Source: Arion vulgaris
Lineage: Eukaryota > Mollusca > Gastropoda > Stylommatophora > Arionidae
Length of the DNA: 64,000 nucleotides
Assembly: GCA_020796225.1 (NCBI GenBank)
Contig: CM036767.1
Location: 10,465,927 to 10,529,926, forward strand
Direction: 5' to 3'
A program made the translations under genes and the position numbers. Below the pieces are notes generated by a model. The model had not been told where the DNA came from. It saw only the letters and a program-made list of their open reading frames with translations, and searched no databases. Below are positions 52,496 through 62,010 of this stretch, one piece after another; position 1 is the stretch's first letter, and every line of letters begins with the position of its first letter.

Positions 52496-52556
52496 CATAT
52501 AGAAATCACACACAGTGGTTAACAAGTGATCGATATGGAGCGTTCAAAAGAAAGAA
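52495..52556 (+). repeat. retroposon B 3' end
   Basis: AGATCATATAGAAATCACAC, GTTAACAAGTGATCGATATG, GAGCGTTCAAAAGAAAGAAG. Confidence 0.75.
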
Positions 52557-52671
52557 GTCCATGTACATTAAAGACAGGCTGAGATCAATCTCACAACTTA
52601 ATATCTCTTCCTCAGTCTGTCAAGCAAGTCTTTGTCTAACTCTTAATGTTTCCTTTCCAGTTGTGCTGATC

Positions 52672-52925
52672 TTCTTCTTCTTCTTTGCGTTCGTTCTTTA
52701 CGACCAATTTTAATCACTCTTTGTGATATGTTTGATCTTTGCCAAGAACTGTATACGTTGCACATTGGTTTGGTAGGCCCCTAAACGCATAGACTTCTAC
52801 ACGTTTAAGACACGTGCATCCGATTTCAGCCTAACCTCCATAGTCCCCTCTTATGACATGCGTGGTAAGTAACAGTGGTTCTGTTCTTTACACCCCAAAT
52901 TTGGGCCCCAGTGACCATTTGGGTG
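52672..52925 (-). repeat. retroposon A
   Basis: CTTCTTCTTCTTTGCGTTCG, TTGCCAAGAACTGTATACG, CTCTTATGACATGCGTGG, TTTACACCCCAAATTTGGGC. Confidence 0.87.
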
Positions 52926-53014
52926 AGTTTTGCCGATGTGTTCCGCTTTCCTGCTTACCCACAAGTCTCTCCACTATAGTATTCAAATCAGTATTCATCT
53001 CTCCTGCATAGCGG

Positions 53015-53445
53015 TAAACGCTCACAGGGTGGTCAGAAAAATCGATTTAAAGACACACTCAAGAACTCGATGAAATCCGCTGGCATAAATGTCAACAACT
53101 TGAAGAATGCTGCTCAAGACAGATCAGCCTGGCGCACACGTCTTCGAACGGTTCCTCGACCTGCGAGGCAGGTAAAACAGCACGGATGGAACAAAAACGT
53201 CAAAACAGAAAGGCGGTAAAACTTCCAACAAGTGCAAGTATACCTTGCCCACACTGTACACGAACATTTCAAGCCCTTATCGGGCTCACTAGTCATCTAC
53301 ACACACACAGACAAACATAACGCAACTACATTCCCTTGGATGAAAATTTGTGTGGTCATCATCACCCGTGATGGACGAGCATCATCTGTCCTGCTTACCC
53401 ACATGCCCCTCCACCTTGGTATTCAGAACAGTAGTATTATGTTCT
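53015..53445 (+). mobile_element. LINE C-terminus with C2H2 zinc finger
   Basis: With one or two frameshifts the plus strand reads RFKDTLKNSMKSAGINVNNL, KNAAQDRSAWRTRLRTVPRP, RKAVKLPTSASIP, then a finger CPHC-TRTFQALIGLTS-HLHTH. The order 'KRFKDxLK ... W/L...A.DRxxWRxxV ... C-x2-C-x12-H-x3-H' is the C-terminal signature of a widespread LINE group (family knowledge). The 3' UTR CACCCGTGATGGACGAG follows. A duplicate of CTGCTTACCCACA lies at 52952 and 53390. Not functional. Confidence 0.85.
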
Positions 53446-53499
53446 ATTTATGGTAAAGAATTAACGCACAATTTTCAACATCTTCAACAATTATGATTG

Positions 53500-54300
53500 C
53501 TTGATTTGATTGATTGATTGATGACCATCATCATTGCACTTCCGTGAGTAAACATGCGTGCTCTGATCTCTTTCTTACACAGAAAGATCTCAACTGCAGT
53601 GCACGAACTCCGTAGCACCGTCTAGGGTCCCCGATGTAAGTTTCAAGATTTTGAAGATATTTTGTTGAAATATTATTTTTAATCTTTTTCTAATGAATTT
53701 TTCTTTCCAGTCTGTTCTTCTGGATTTTAAACTGACAAAGGTTTTACGTGCTCAAATTGAGCACGTGATCTTCGTTTTAATCGTCCGTCTCCGATAGGAC
53801 TTAGAACTCGATCTAAAACAAGTATCGGTTGGCAGTACAAAGAAAAGTTGTCGAAAGACCACCCACAACAGAACAACAGAGATGGGTACTATGGTCTATC
53901 CGTAGCGAACAATTGTTATATTCCTCCTCCGTACCAGGCTTGGGCCCACAAATTTAAAATTGGCAAACTAGCCTGTGCCACTGTGAAAAGGTGGGCATGA
54001 CGGCAGAGCACATACTGCAAGACTGCCAGTTGTTAGCAGGCTAAAACGAACCTGGCCCGATAACACAGAGCTTCGCAGAAGCTGTACAGAGGACGGGGTC
54101 CCTAAAAACAACAGTGCAATTCATGATAAAATTTGGTTCATCAGTCTAGGTGGGGATCGAGAGAGAGATAGAGAGAGACTCGATCTCACCTACACTGAGA
54201 TCAGGAATCTCTGGACAAATATCATGATGGCTCCACGAGGGAGCGAACCGGTTACCTTTACCACTAGAGGTGAGTACATAACCGATACACTACTAGAGTT
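53500..54300 (-). repeat. SINE-3 split by a LINE insertion
   Basis: Tail GATTGATTGATTGATG at 53507-53522, body to CCGATAGGACTTAG, LINE insert 53815-54177, then CACCTACACTGAGATCAGG, CCACGAGGGAGCGAACCGG (B-box complement) and CCTTTACCACTAGAGGTGAG (A-box-like complement). This is the copy showing both tRNA-like head and TTGA tail. From 54301 to 54716 there is an imperfect about 110-bp duplication (AACAGATGGTGTAACA at 54397 and AACAGATGGCGTAACA at 54471), otherwise unassigned. Confidence 0.85.
53815..54177 (+). mobile_element. 5'-truncated LINE with exact 9-bp TSD
   Basis: Flanked by ACTCGATCT at 53806-53814 and 54178-54186 inside SINE-3. It encodes, with frameshifts, KVGMTAEHILQDCQLLAG, the AEHxLQxCP-type tail, then LKTTVQFMIKFG. 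The 3' end GGGGATCGAGAGAGAGATAG shows a GA-rich tail. Confidence 0.92.
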
Positions 54301-54716
54301 AGTATACATTAACTGTTAAATGTTAGTCTCAGATATCGAGTCTCAATTTCCACTAGAGTTTTAACCCAGTTGAACGATACTAAATCTTCACAACAGATGG
54401 TGTAACAATATATCAAGTATCGACATTGACTAGAGTTGGTATAATACAGCTAAACGATACCACATCTTGACAACAGATGGCGTAACAAGAACTAATAAAC
54501 ATGCATGAGTTATCGAACGTGTTGAATGTATAAATAAGGAGACATAAATCATGCAGATGGCTGGTTAATGGATTCGTCAGATACTACTTCAACTCGAGCC
54601 TGGTTTAGATAGCAGTTTAGCTGCACCCAACCAGAAACTAGTAACATCAGGAGTTTGTTAATGTAAGTTAGGAATTGTATACTTTTTTGTCAAGGTTTTA
54701 TAGCTATCCAAAATAG

Positions 54717-54848
54717 TTTCTCTCTCTCGCGATCCCCGCCTAGACTGATGAACCAAATTGTATCATGAATGTTACTGTTGTTTTTAGTGACTCCGTCCCT
54801 CCGTACAGCTTCTCGAGAAGCTCTGAGTTATCGGGCCAAGTTTCTTTT
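54717..54848 (-). mobile_element. LINE 3' fragment, antisense sister
   Basis: TCTCTCTCGCGATCCCCGCC, AGACTGATGAACCAAATTGT, GAGTTATCGGGCCAAG: the reverse of 54040-54165, giving an inverted pair about 550 bp apart. Confidence 0.85.
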
Positions 54849-54849
54849 C

Positions 54850-55425
54850 TCAGGGTTCAAAATAGTTTAAAATGCAAGCATGTCGTCATAAACACTAAAA
54901 GAGCATTGTTCAACACAATATTTCTCCCAACATTATGCTACCAGTGCCAAACCTGGATGCTGACATTAAATGATAGAAGAAAACTAGTCAGACAAAGATG
55001 AAATATCTACGCAGAATGCTGGGGGTAACAAGAAGAGATCGGTTTAGAAATGAAGACATCAGGAATAAAGTGGGTACAACATCAGTACTAACTTCATCAA
55101 GAAACAACAAATTAAATGGTTCGGCCACATAAGCAGATTACCAACAGACAAAGGCCTAAAATAGCAATGTTACTCCGATACAATGGATACAAAGCAAAAG
55201 GTCAACGACGCAAAAGGTGGACCTCGGAGGTAACAGATACAACGAAAGACACTGTTTATAAAGCGCACACAAAGACCAGTTCTAGAAATCTCTTCTTACC
55301 CTGAAGCTGTGAGGCAAATCAGGACTGGAAAAGAGAAAGAAAGACAAGGTGCATAGAGAGGCTCGTTCTAGGTGTGTCCTTTTTCGACCTGACTCTGAAA
55401 GGCAAAACAGGATTTGAGAATAGAT
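54850..55425 (+). mobile_element. LINE C-terminal remnant, parent type of the 7.3-kb satellite
   Basis: Reads NTIFLPTLCYQCQTWML, YLRRMLGVTRRDRFRNED, then (55162-55194) TAGCAATGTTACTCCGATAC + AATGGATACAAAG, then RRKRWTSEVT and the 3' part AAATCTCTTCTTACCC. The satellite unit of 13212-20489 equals the 55162-55194 stretch. Stops and frameshifts throughout. SINE-1 is inserted at 55430. Confidence 0.9.
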
Positions 55426-55429
55426 AGAT

Positions 55430-55635
55430 TTTTTTTTTTCCGATCCAGAAGCACTTGAGCTGAAAGCTCTTCGGCTCGTGATCAGGACTGACGAACTCTT
55501 CGGCTCGGTGCCACGAACACCGTAAATCTGGGAACCTGTAGCTTTTCTACCAGTCCGCGAAGTTGAACCCACACTTACAGAGGACTAGTCACCCGTAGTC
55601 CAACGCGCTACGAACACGCTGGGCACGCGGGCAAA
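55430..55635 (-). repeat. SINE-1, exact 12-bp TSD
   Basis: GAATAGATAGAT at 55418-55429 and 55636-55647. T tract, CCGATCCAGAAGCACTTGAG, head at right with AGTTGAACCCACACTTACAG. Confidence 0.94.
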
Positions 55636-55644
55636 GAATAGATA

Positions 55645-56012
55645 GATAGAAACAGTTGATGTACGTCGAGCTGATTGGGCAGACGTTCAGCTGGTGGATA
55701 GAAAAAACGCTTTAAAGACACTCTTAAAGTATCTCTGAAATGCTTTGATATAGACACCATATGCTGGGAATCCCTGACACAAGATCGCCAAATGTGGCGT
55801 TGTAACAACAACAAGAGGAACCCGCATAGCTGAGAATCGTCGTGTGTTGAGGCACAGAGAAAACGCGCTTTGCAAAAAGACAAACACACACGTCTAACCT
55901 TGATCAGTATGCCTAACTGGGATTGTTTTCTAGGATTAGATTCTACAGTCACCTCCGCACATACCAGAAAGGTGCAGGAACACACATCTGAGCCTGCTGT
56001 CATCGTCGCCTG
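55645..56012 (-). repeat. D3 dispersed repeat
   Basis: TAAAGACACTCTTAAAGTAT, AAGATCGCCAAATGTGGCG, GCATAGCTGAGAATCGTCG, TCTACAGTCACCTCCGCAC. Reverse counterpart of 7935-8370. Confidence 0.75.
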
Positions 56013-56121
56013 AGATGGAAACTTATTATATAACTATCTGGAATTGGTTCTTTTCATCAGAGTTCCACATCTATCTGAAATGTGCTCTTTGTCTTAAAGT
56101 TAAACCTTTAGTCATTTGTTG

Positions 56122-56242
56122 TTACACTGTTACCGGGTTCTTGCCCAGCTGTTACCGGGTTCTTGCCCAGCTGTTACCGGGTTCTTGGCCAGCTGTTACC
56201 GGGTTCTTGCCCAGCTGTTACCGGGTTCTTGCCCAGCTGTGA
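56122..56242 (+). repeat. 22-bp minisatellite CTGTTACCGGGTTCTTGCCCAG
   Basis: Five units. It shares TGTTACCGGGTT and TTGCCCAG with the 32-bp arrays at 12.2 and 33.5 kb but lacks GTCGTCACA, so it is a short relative. A stray unit (CGGGTTCTTGCAGTGTTACCGG) lies at 56318. Confidence 0.93.
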
Positions 56243-56461
56243 GCCATCTGCCGCTGTACATATCTAAATCAATTTAATCTACACTTTTACATGTTTTCAT
56301 TTACGTTTAAAATTACATCGGGTTCTTGCAGTGTTACCGGATGAGTGTGAGATCTTCCTTCTAGAAATTTATAAATTCAGGAACATTACATAGGTTTTTC
56401 GTTGAAAGTAAGTGTGATGATGGTGATCCTATTAATCAATCAATGTTCATGGACATCTGCT

Positions 56462-56715
56462 TCTTCTTCTTTGAACACTTCATAACGAACACTTGTTAAC
56501 CACTCTGTGTGATGTTTATATCTGAGCCTAAGAGTGATTGTACGTTGCGTCAATTATGCGCCAAAAAGTAGGCCAGCACATCATATTTCTGCGATGCTTT
56601 TTATTTACTAGGGTAGCTTCCTTAGGTCCTACATTAGTCACCTCTTACGACATGCCTTGTAGGTTGCGGTGGTACTATTCTTTGCTTCTCTTGCGGGTCC
56701 CGGCACCACATGGGT
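56462..56715 (-). repeat. retroposon B
   Basis: CTTCTTCTTTGAACACTTC, AATTATGCGCCAAAAAGTAG, TTTACTAGGGTAGCTTCC, CTTACGACATGCCTTGTAGG, GGTCCCGGCACCACATGGG. Confidence 0.88.
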
Positions 56716-56734
56716 GGACATCTAACTTTTGGAG

Positions 56735-56805
56735 GTCCGAGACATCAAAATATATTTTAAAATATGGGTCTGCGATAATGCAAAGTTTGGGAACCGCTGT
56801 ACTAA
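56735..56805. repeat. hAT-like terminus remnant
   Basis: TGCGATAATGCAAAGTTTGG + GAACCGCTGT resembles the right end of a hAT element; a similar phrase is at 38760-38785. From 56806 to 57000 nothing recognised. Confidence 0.55.
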
Positions 56806-57149
56806 ACTGAAACAAGTGAAGAAGAAGAAGAATCAAGTGGAAAATGCAGTTTAAAACAAGAGTTAGTGGTCCCAGTGCTACTGTAACATGTTCTATAACT
56901 CTTGTCCTGTCTGACTGTAATCTCCTACCATGACGTTGTGAATAACATCACAGTAGGCCAGGCCTATAGCTATAACAGAAATAAATAACATTGTCAACTG
57001 ATGGATGGCTCGATCAGCCAGCATTATAAACAGCCAGATCCTGGCATATCAAAGAAAGCCAAACCATACCAGGCCCGTGTAAACGAGGTTCTGTGTACAC
57101 TTTCTTTAAATGAAATCTCCCGTTACATAATAAATCTATCAACCGCTAC

Positions 57150-57900
57150 GACAAGATGGCTGACCTGCCGAGAATCTGTATTTCTGTCCATATAGAGAAC
57201 GTGAAACGGTACACAAAGATAATGAGAATTAACCAAGCAAATAACAATTTGATTTCCCTCGGTGAAATACCACTTCAAGAGGTAGAATCATACACATATT
57301 TAGGCAGCAATGTAGACAAAGAAGGTGGAACAGATAGAGATGTTAAAATAAGAATACAGAAGGCAATAGGAGCTTTCATTGCACTGGGAAACATTTGGAA
57401 GTCTAAAGAAATCAAATCTAGAACAAAAATTCGGATATTCAACTCTAATGTTAAAGCAGTTCTACTGTATGGGTCAGAAACATGGAGAACAACTAAAACA
57501 ATAGCGCATAAATTGCAAACATTCATCAACTGGTGTCTGCACAGAATAGAGGGAATAAGATGGTATGATAGGGTCACAAATGAGGAACTTATGGAGAGAA
57601 CAAGACAGATTCCAGTGAACGAACATGTTATTAAAAAAAAAGATGCTGGCGCTGGATATGACACACTTTGCGAAAACCTATGGGGAATATAACAAGAAGG
57701 GTGCTAGCCAGGAACCAGCAGGGACAGCGAAAGAAGGGGAGGTCGAGAAATACATGGAGACCAGATTTGGAGGCGCAGATCAATAATATAAAGAAGAGCT
57801 GGAGGGAACTGCAGGAGATAGCTAGAGATATGAAGACTTGGCATGAGATGGTTGAGGGCCTATGCCCCAATCTGGGCTAAAAGGCAAAGAAGAGAGAGAG
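57150..57900 (+). mobile_element. best-preserved LINE RT C-terminal ORF
   Basis: Continuous frame 57156-57692: KIMRINQANNNLISLGEI (RT-proximal), VESYTYLGSNVDKEGGTDRD (the YLGS motif following the RT core), RTKIRIFNSNVKAVLLYGSE, W, then CLHRIEGIRWYDRVTNEELM. A frameshift near 57665-57690 leads to RNTWRPDLEAQINNIKKSWR, then ELQEIARDMKTWHEMVEGLC. This is the standard order of the post-RT region in RTE-like endonuclease/RT LINEs. The upstream RT palm (YxDD) and endonuclease are missing, so it is 5'-truncated. The 3' tail AAAGGCAAAGAAGAGAGAGA is GA-rich. It is the reference for the 423-750 and 36287-36530 arrays. Confidence 0.93.
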
Positions 57901-57949
57901 AGAAACGGAACAACACACACACACACAATTTAATATTCATATTCTTCTC

Positions 57950-58195
57950 GAACGCTCCATACCGGCCATTTGTCAACCACTCTCTGTGATTTGTATGTGA
58001 TCTGAGCCTAAGAGCGATTGTACACAGTGCTAGTTATGTGCCTGCAAGTAGGCCAGCACATCCGATTTCTGCGCTGCTTTATAGTTACTAGGGTAGCATC
58101 CCTAGGGCCTACATCAGTCGCCTCTTACGACATGCCTTGTAGGTTGCAGTGGTATATTCTTTACTCCCTTGTAGGCTCCGGCACCACAGGCGAAT
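57950..58195 (-). repeat. retroposon B
   Basis: TTCTCGAACGCTCCATACC, GTTATGTGCCTGCAAGTAGG, TTACTAGGGTAGCATCCC, CTTACGACATGCCTTGTAGG, GGCTCCGGCACCACAGGCG. Confidence 0.88.
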
Positions 58196-58319
58196 ATTCA
58201 TATAAATTTGCTTCAATCTTGTAATTACAATATCTATTGACATCTTGCTATAGTGACAACGGGTAATAGGAATGTGGTTCAATTGGAATTTCTACGATTA
58301 CATTAGATGCTATTCCTTG

Positions 58320-58560
58320 GGTGGCGTCTGTGGCCTAGGGGTTAGTGACTCGGTCTATTAACCTCGACGTTCTGAGTTCGAATCACTCTGCGGACAGTTT
58401 GGTTGCAAATTGTTCGCGTGGATTTTAACAAAAGGACGATGGCACCACTCGTTCAGAAAGCAATGGCAAACTACTGAACGTAATAATGCCTAGAAAAATC
58501 ACAAACAGAGTTAAAAAGCTGGGGTTGATTCGCAAAGTCCTGTACAGGATATGCAACTAA
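58320..58560 (+). repeat. SINE-5, exact 10-bp TSD
   Basis: CTATTCCTTG at 58310-58319 and 58561-58570. Head TGGCCTAGGGGTTAGTGAC (A box), CTGAGTTCGAATCACTCTG (B box), body GCAATGGCAAACTACTGAAC, end GTCCTGTACAGGATATGC. The second TSD copy is the first bases of the adjoining minisatellite. Confidence 0.94.
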
Positions 58561-58962
58561 CTATTCCTTGACCACTGTTGCTGATCTGTAGTACACACAG
58601 GTCAACTTAGTCATTGTTCTATTCCTTGACCACTGTTGCTGATCTGTAGTACACAAGGGTCAACTTAGTCATTGTGACATGTCATATTCCTTGACCACTG
58701 TTGCTGATTTGTAGTACACACAGGTCAACTTAGTCATTGTGACATGTCATATTCCTTGACCACTGTTGCTGATCTGTAGTACACACAAGTCAACGTAGCC
58801 CCATTGTGACATGTCATATTCCCTTTACCACTGTTGCTGATCTGTAGTACACAGGTCAACTTAGTCATTGTTCTATTCCTTGACCACTGTTGCTGATCTG
58901 TAGTAACAAGGGTCACTTAGTCATTGTGACATGTTCTATTCCTTGACCACTGTTGATGCAAG
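58561..58962 (+). repeat. minisatellite of about 65 bp (7 units)
   Basis: Unit CTATTCCTTGACCACTGTTG + CTGATCTGTAGTACACACAG + GTCAACTTAGTCATTGTGAC + ATGTCA, some units lacking the GTGACATGTC part. Confidence 0.95.
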
Positions 58963-58996
58963 TCTGTCCCCTCTCTCTTAGATAGACATATATGTT

Positions 58997-59226
58997 CCTT
59001 CTTCTTCAAAAGCTACATATCAACTACATGGCCACTTGGCTACATGGCTACATGGCTACATATCAACCACTTGTTGGCCACTCTGTGTGATTTGTATGTG
59101 ATCTGAACATAAAAGCAATTGTACGCTGTGTCAGTTATGCGCCTACAAGTAGCCCAGCAAATCCAATTTCTGCGACGCTTTTTATTAACTATAATAGCTT
59201 CCTAGGCCCTACCTCATTCGCCTCTT
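58997..59226 (-). repeat. retroposon B with tandem TGGCTACA
   Basis: CTTCTTCAAAAGCTACATAT, GGCTACATGGCTACATGGC, TTATGCGCCTACAAGTAGCC, AGCTTCCTAGGCCCTACC. It is cut at the right by SINE-1. Confidence 0.86.
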
Positions 59227-59418
59227 TTTCGATCCAGAAGCACTTGAGCTTTCAGCTCTTCGGCTCGGTGCCATGGACATCGTAACCCTTCGGTTCAGTG
59301 CCACGAACACCGTGAATCTGGGGAAACTGTGGCTTTTCTGCCAGCCCGTGGAATTGGACCCGCACACACAGAGGGCTAGTCACCCGTAGTCCAACGCGCT
59401 ACGAACACGATGGGCACT
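59226..59418 (-). repeat. SINE-1
   Basis: TTTCGATCCAGAAGCACTTG, AGCTCTTCGGCTCGGTGCC, GTGGAATTGGACCCGCACAC, ACGCGCTACGAACACGATGG. Confidence 0.9.
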
Positions 59419-59487
59419 TTATGTTATAAAACCAAGTGCAATTAATTCAATTTTCGACGTTAGACCCTTTTAAATACTGATCCGCCC

Positions 59488-59738
59488 AATGTGGTACCAG
59501 GGCCCGCAAGAGAAGCACAGAATAGTACCACTGCGACTTACAAGGCATGTCGTAAGAGGCGACTGATGTAGGACCTAGGAAACTACCCTAGTAAATAAAA
59601 AGCATCGCATAAATCGGATGTGCTGGCCTACTTGTAGGAGCATAACTATCACAACGTACAATCGCTTTTAGGCTCAGATCACATACAAATCAGACAAAGT
59701 TGTAAACAAGTGGTCGATATGGAGCGTTCGAAGAAGAA
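59488..59738 (+). repeat. retroposon B, near full length
   Basis: AATGTGGTACCAGGGCCCGC, GGCATGTCGTAAGAGGCGAC, AACTACCCTAGTAAATAAAA, TACTTGTAGGAGCATAACTA, GTGGTCGATATGGAGCGTTC, GAAGAAG. Confidence 0.9.
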
Positions 59739-59744
59739 AATACG

Positions 59745-59885
59745 TTTCTGTTGCTACAGAGTTCGTGCTTTGTACAATACTCTCAGCAAGTAGTGTGTTA
59801 TTTCTGCAGAGAAAGACAGAGCCTTACGAGGTAAAACCCAGTGCAATGAATTCAATTCTTCGGATTTAAACCCCTTTAGATACAC
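59745..59885 (+). repeat. SINE-2 3' part
   Basis: CTGTTGCTACAGAGTTCGTG, ATACTCTCAGCAAGTAGTG, GAGCCTTACGAGGTAAAACC, TTCTTCGGATTTAAACCCC. From 59886 to 60362 nothing recognised. Confidence 0.78.
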
Positions 59886-60362
59886 ACTAGCCTCATCCAT
59901 CCTTACTAACTCCACTCAACCTTACTAGTTCCTTCTCAAATTCTAGTTGAAGTGGATGGTATTAGTCAAGATAGATTCAGATTCGTTTCTTACTAGATCA
60001 ATTTTTTCTCGAGATTAATATCAGGACAAATCGATTCTCTGTGTAAGATCAATCACGTCGTACAGACCAGGTCTATCAGCTATGAATTATCGGTGCAATC
60101 TCATTCACAATAAATGTAGTAGTTTAGAGACTAACTTTATTTGTATGGTGTCTCTTGTTGATGCCTACTCTTTTCTTTCTCTTCTGTCCTTCTTTATATT
60201 TCAATTCTATACTTCTAGATATTTGCTTGAGAGAGAAGACAATATTACTAATATCTCCATCGATAAACGTCCATTAAAATAAACAAGTCGAAGACTTTAC
60301 AAACCTAGAGAGATTTTTTTTTTCAGGAAAACGGAAAAATATTCTAATGAAATCCAACTGAG

Positions 60363-60404
60363 ATTCTCTATCTCTATCTTTCTCTCTCTCTTTTCTCTCT
60401 CTTT

Positions 60405-60454
<50 letters not shown>

Positions 60455-60485
60455 TCTCTCTCTCTCTCTTCTCTCTCTCTCTTCT

Positions 60486-60567
<82 letters not shown>

Positions 60568-60571
60568 TTCT

Positions 60572-60615
<44 letters not shown>

Positions 60616-60692
60616 TTTTCTCTCTTTGTCTCTCTCTCTTTCTCTCTTTCTCTTTCTCTCTCTCTCTTTTCTCTCTCTCTCGGATCACCGCT
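60363..60692. repeat. (CT)n / (GA)n tract of 0.33 kb
   Basis: CTCTCTCTCT with TTTCTC interruptions. It directly abuts the 3' end of an antisense LINE (CGGATCACCGCTTAGAC), whose other copies have only short GA tails, so it is an expanded LINE tail. Arg/Glu-rich frames are artefacts. Confidence 0.96.
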
Positions 60693-60860
60693 TAGACTAA
60701 GGTACCAGATTTCCACATAAACCTCATTCTTGTGGGAATCTGATTCATGCAGCCTTAGCACGAGTGGGTTTCGTCACATCTTCAGCGCCATTTGGAGCTC
60801 TGGTACGTATCCTTCGGCGATGTGTCCGGCTTTAGCCAACGTCAACAGAGATACAACAAA
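60690..60860 (-). mobile_element. LINE 3' fragment
   Basis: CGGATCACCGCTTAGACTAA, GAATCTGATTCATGCAGCC, CAGCGCCATTTGGAGCTCTG, GATGTGTCCGGCTTTAGCC; same family as 52140-52495. Confidence 0.8.
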
Positions 60861-60861
60861 G

Positions 60862-61290
60862 TAAATCAAATAATATGACAAATGGTGCCAATTTTGAAAT
60901 GCACACATGTCCCCATGAAATGCACACATGTCACCATGAACACAAAAAGTGTACTGTTTAATACACGCTCGAGTAGTGCCGGGGCCCCGCAAGGGAAGCA
61001 ATTTAATAGTACCATTACAACCTACAAGGCATGTCGTAAGAGGCGACTGATGTAGGACCTTGGGAAGCTACACTAGTAAATAAAAAGCATAGCAGAAATC
61101 GGATGTGCTGGCCTACTTGTAGGCGCATAACTGGCACAAAGTACAATCGCTCTTAGACTCAGATCACATACAAATCACACAGAGTGGTTGACAAGTGGTC
61201 GATATGGAGCGTGCAAAGAAGAAGTTTAACACAATCTTTCTCCCCACATTATGCTATCCGTACCAAACCTGGACGCTGACATCAAATTAA
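60862..61290 (+). mobile_element. LINE remnant split by retroposon B
   Basis: CATGAACACAAAAAGTGTAC + TGTTTAATACAC, then, after B, GTTTAACACAATCTTTCTCC, CCACATTATGCTATCCGTAC, CAAACCTGGACGCTGACATC. Collinear with 54880-54970 (ALFNTIFLPTLCYQCQTWML). Confidence 0.86.
60967..61223 (+). repeat. retroposon B with about 10-bp TSD
   Basis: Flanked by GTTTAATACAC (60956-60966) and GTTTAACACAA (61224-61234), nine of eleven identical. GTAGTGCCGGGGCCCCGCAA at the head, GTGGTCGATATGGAGCGTG and AAGAAGAA at the end. It fixes the ends of the B family. Confidence 0.9.
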
Positions 61291-61366
61291 GATTACTTTT
61301 ACGCTTGTACTGTCGTTGAAATATACAAACATACACACACGCGTGTATACAAACTGACATATAACC

Positions 61367-61619
61367 GACCGAGTGGTTACCGGGGCCCAAATTTGGGTGT
61401 AAAGAATAGAACCACTGTTACCTGCAACGCATGTCGTAAGAGGCGACTAAGGAGATTTGGCTGAAATCGGATGCATGTGTCCTAAACGTGTAGAAGTCTA
61501 TACGTTTAGGGGCCTACAAACCAATGTGCAACGTATACACGTTCTTGACAAAGATCAAACATATCACAAAGAATGATTAAAATTGCTCGTAAAGAACGAA
61601 CGCAAAGAAGAAGAAGAAG
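61367..61619 (+). repeat. retroposon A, exact 14-bp TSD
   Basis: ACTGACATATAACC at 61353-61366 and 61620-61633. GACCGAGTGGTTACCGGGGC at the head, CATGTCGTAAGAGGCGACTA core, GAACGCAAAGAAGAAGAAG tail. The best evidence that A is a retroposon of about 250 bp. Confidence 0.96.
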
Positions 61620-61689
61620 ACTGACATATAACCAAAATAGTATAAATACAAAAAATTGGCTTCCTTGCATTAGATATCCCATATTGCTC

Positions 61690-61870
61690 CTCCATGTCGG
61701 CAGAAGTAGCACGCCATCTACAAAGACTGTCGCACAAAACACGAACTCCGTATCTCCACCAACAATCCTAGGCATTACATAAAAAGTGAGCAGGTGTCTC
61801 GGTCCGAATTCGAACCACACCCTCAGAACAACAGACAAACGCGTTGAACAGTTCGCCATTGAAACCCTCT
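61690..61870 (-). repeat. SINE-2, decayed
   Basis: CACGAACTCCGTATCTCCAC, CAACAATCCTAGGCATTAC, CGGTCCGAATTCGAACCAC (B-box complement), ACAAACGCGTTGAACAG (A-box region). Confidence 0.75.
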
Positions 61871-61871
61871 A

Positions 61872-62010
61872 TAAATAGTTCATAGTTCATAAGTACGTTT
61901 TCAACTTCACTGCAACGGGTCACCCCATAATTGCTCCGTTCCTGTGCCAATGAAAATCACACGAAATGCTAACAACTGTGAAATGTTTCCTGTGAACTAA
62001 TTCCTCTATA
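61872..62010 (-). repeat. D2 dispersed repeat
   Basis: CACCCCATAATTGCTCCGTT, CCTGTGCCAATGAAAATCAC, GAAATGCTAACAACTGTG: the reverse of 3085-3210. From 62011 to 62610 no feature is recognised; a short frame starting at 62412 has no identifiable domain and runs into the array below. Confidence 0.7.

Noticed and set aside
57156..57692. Intact reverse transcriptase gene
   Set aside because: Only the post-RT region is present; the catalytic palm and endonuclease are missing and a frameshift splits the C-terminus.
60297..60761. Arg/Glu-rich 154-residue frame
   Set aside because: (CT)n/(GA)n tract extending a LINE tail.
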